In this document: piece after piece, positions 50,898 through 51,217 of the stretch | Numbering within the stretch: the first letter of the stretch is position 1 | How the letters are laid out: every line of letters starts with the position of its first letter | Source: an uncultured Lachnospiraceae bacterium | Lineage (GTDB): Bacteria > Bacillota > Clostridia > Lachnospirales > Lachnospiraceae | Direction: 5' to 3' | DNA length: 51,217 nt | Assembly: GCA_902796425.1 (NCBI GenBank) | Contig: CADBPC010000127.1 | Span: 1 to 51,217 of the forward strand | Program-made: the position numbers and the translations under genes | Notes under the pieces: model-generated | The model's input: the letters and a program-made list of their open reading frames with translations, nothing else | Database searches by the model: none | What the model was told of the DNA's origin: nothing

Positions 50898-51217
50898 ATG
50901 AAAAAGCGAATGCCGGGAAAAATGATTATATCATTGCTTTTCGCGATGCTTCTCCTGCCATATGTCTTTGCGCTCGGCGTAAGGGCGCAGGAGGCGGTCA
51001 GAACCGGACGCCTTGTCATTGAGGTGATTGAGGACATCCCCGCACAGGATGTCGTCACCATCAGTGAGGGAGCGGTTCCTCTCGCGGCAGGGCCTCAGAT
51101 AAGCCACCCGTTTGCGCCGTATTCCATCATCTGGGTATTCCCGGTGGCGGTGCTGGTGTTTTTCAGGATAAAGCACACAAGACAGAGGGCACGGCTTCTG
51201 CGGATCCGGCGGGAAGG
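50898..51217 (+). CDS. Exported protein of unknown function, 3' end outside window
   Basis: The visible 106 codons begin MKKRMPGKMIISLLFAMLL, a signal peptide with a likely cleavage site after VRA near residue 29. A short outside part (RTGRLVIEVIEDIPAQDVVTI) is followed by a second hydrophobic segment (about residues 75-91, SIIWVFPVAVLVFF) and a basic tail, and the frame is still open at the right edge. AAAGGA precedes the ATG. Layout suggests a small surface or anchoring protein at the start of a new operon after signal peptidase I and the sigma-like pair. The family is not recognised and the length is unknown. Confidence 0.65.
   Translation, partial: MKKRMPGKMIISLLFAMLLLPYVFALGVRAQEAVRTGRLVIEVIEDIPAQDVVTISEGAVPLAAGPQISHPFAPYSIIWVFPVAVLVFFRIKHTRQRARLLRIRRE

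Overview
The window reads as chromosomal DNA of a GC-rich, Gram-positive anaerobe of the class Clostridia, most likely family Lachnospiraceae. The grounds are strong AGGAGG-type ribosome binding sites, lipoprotein substrate-binding proteins, the MurT/GatD lipid II amidation pair, a meso-diaminopimelate dehydrogenase, and YesM/YesN-type two-component regulators. These are family-level judgements from the sequence alone; no database was searched. No tRNA, rRNA, CRISPR array, transposase or prophage gene was seen.

Left part (1-6491, minus strand) is a cell-envelope block: an MBOAT O-acyltransferase cut by the window edge, a polysaccharide-flippase-like membrane protein, GatD and MurT, a DUF1624-type membrane acyltransferase, and an unknown membrane-anchored protein. 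From 6630 the plus strand carries a large secreted protein of unknown function, a double zinc-ribbon membrane protein, a TPM-domain protein with a Gly/Ser tail, TrmL, and then a compact CotH-like / MBOAT / SGNH-like trio (11830-16407) that looks like an extracellular acylation module. An ECF sigma factor with a translationally coupled membrane partner follows. A palindrome-rich element (17971-18154) separates this from an AraC-type regulator.

The middle (19419-25095) is mostly housekeeping: MutY, a cysteine-cluster protein, RlmH, a FliB-like protein, a tRNA-dihydrouridine synthase, ThrH and a CPBP protease. Next is an iron-type ABC transporter (25199-29401) whose genes are separated by a strong hairpin and by an array of three adjacent hairpins. 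Then come ddh with a good promoter and a structured leader, an ArnT/PMT-like glycosyltransferase, a mannitol-dehydrogenase-family oxidoreductase, two exported proteins of unknown role read from divergent promoters, and a large 5'-nucleotidase.

The right part (38432-48217) is a galactose-type uptake and sensing region: mglB-mglA-mglC ending at a textbook terminator, a small membrane protein, an AraC-type response regulator, a YesM-type histidine kinase and two further substrate-binding proteins in one run. This suggests that extracellular sugar is sensed by binding proteins feeding the kinase, which controls uptake. The last genes (48204-51217) form a tight run of signal peptidase I, a membrane protein with a degenerate GGDEF domain, an ECF-sigma-like protein, a single-pass membrane protein and the start of an exported protein. 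This run and the CotH/MBOAT/SGNH trio are the best candidates for systems that are not well described.
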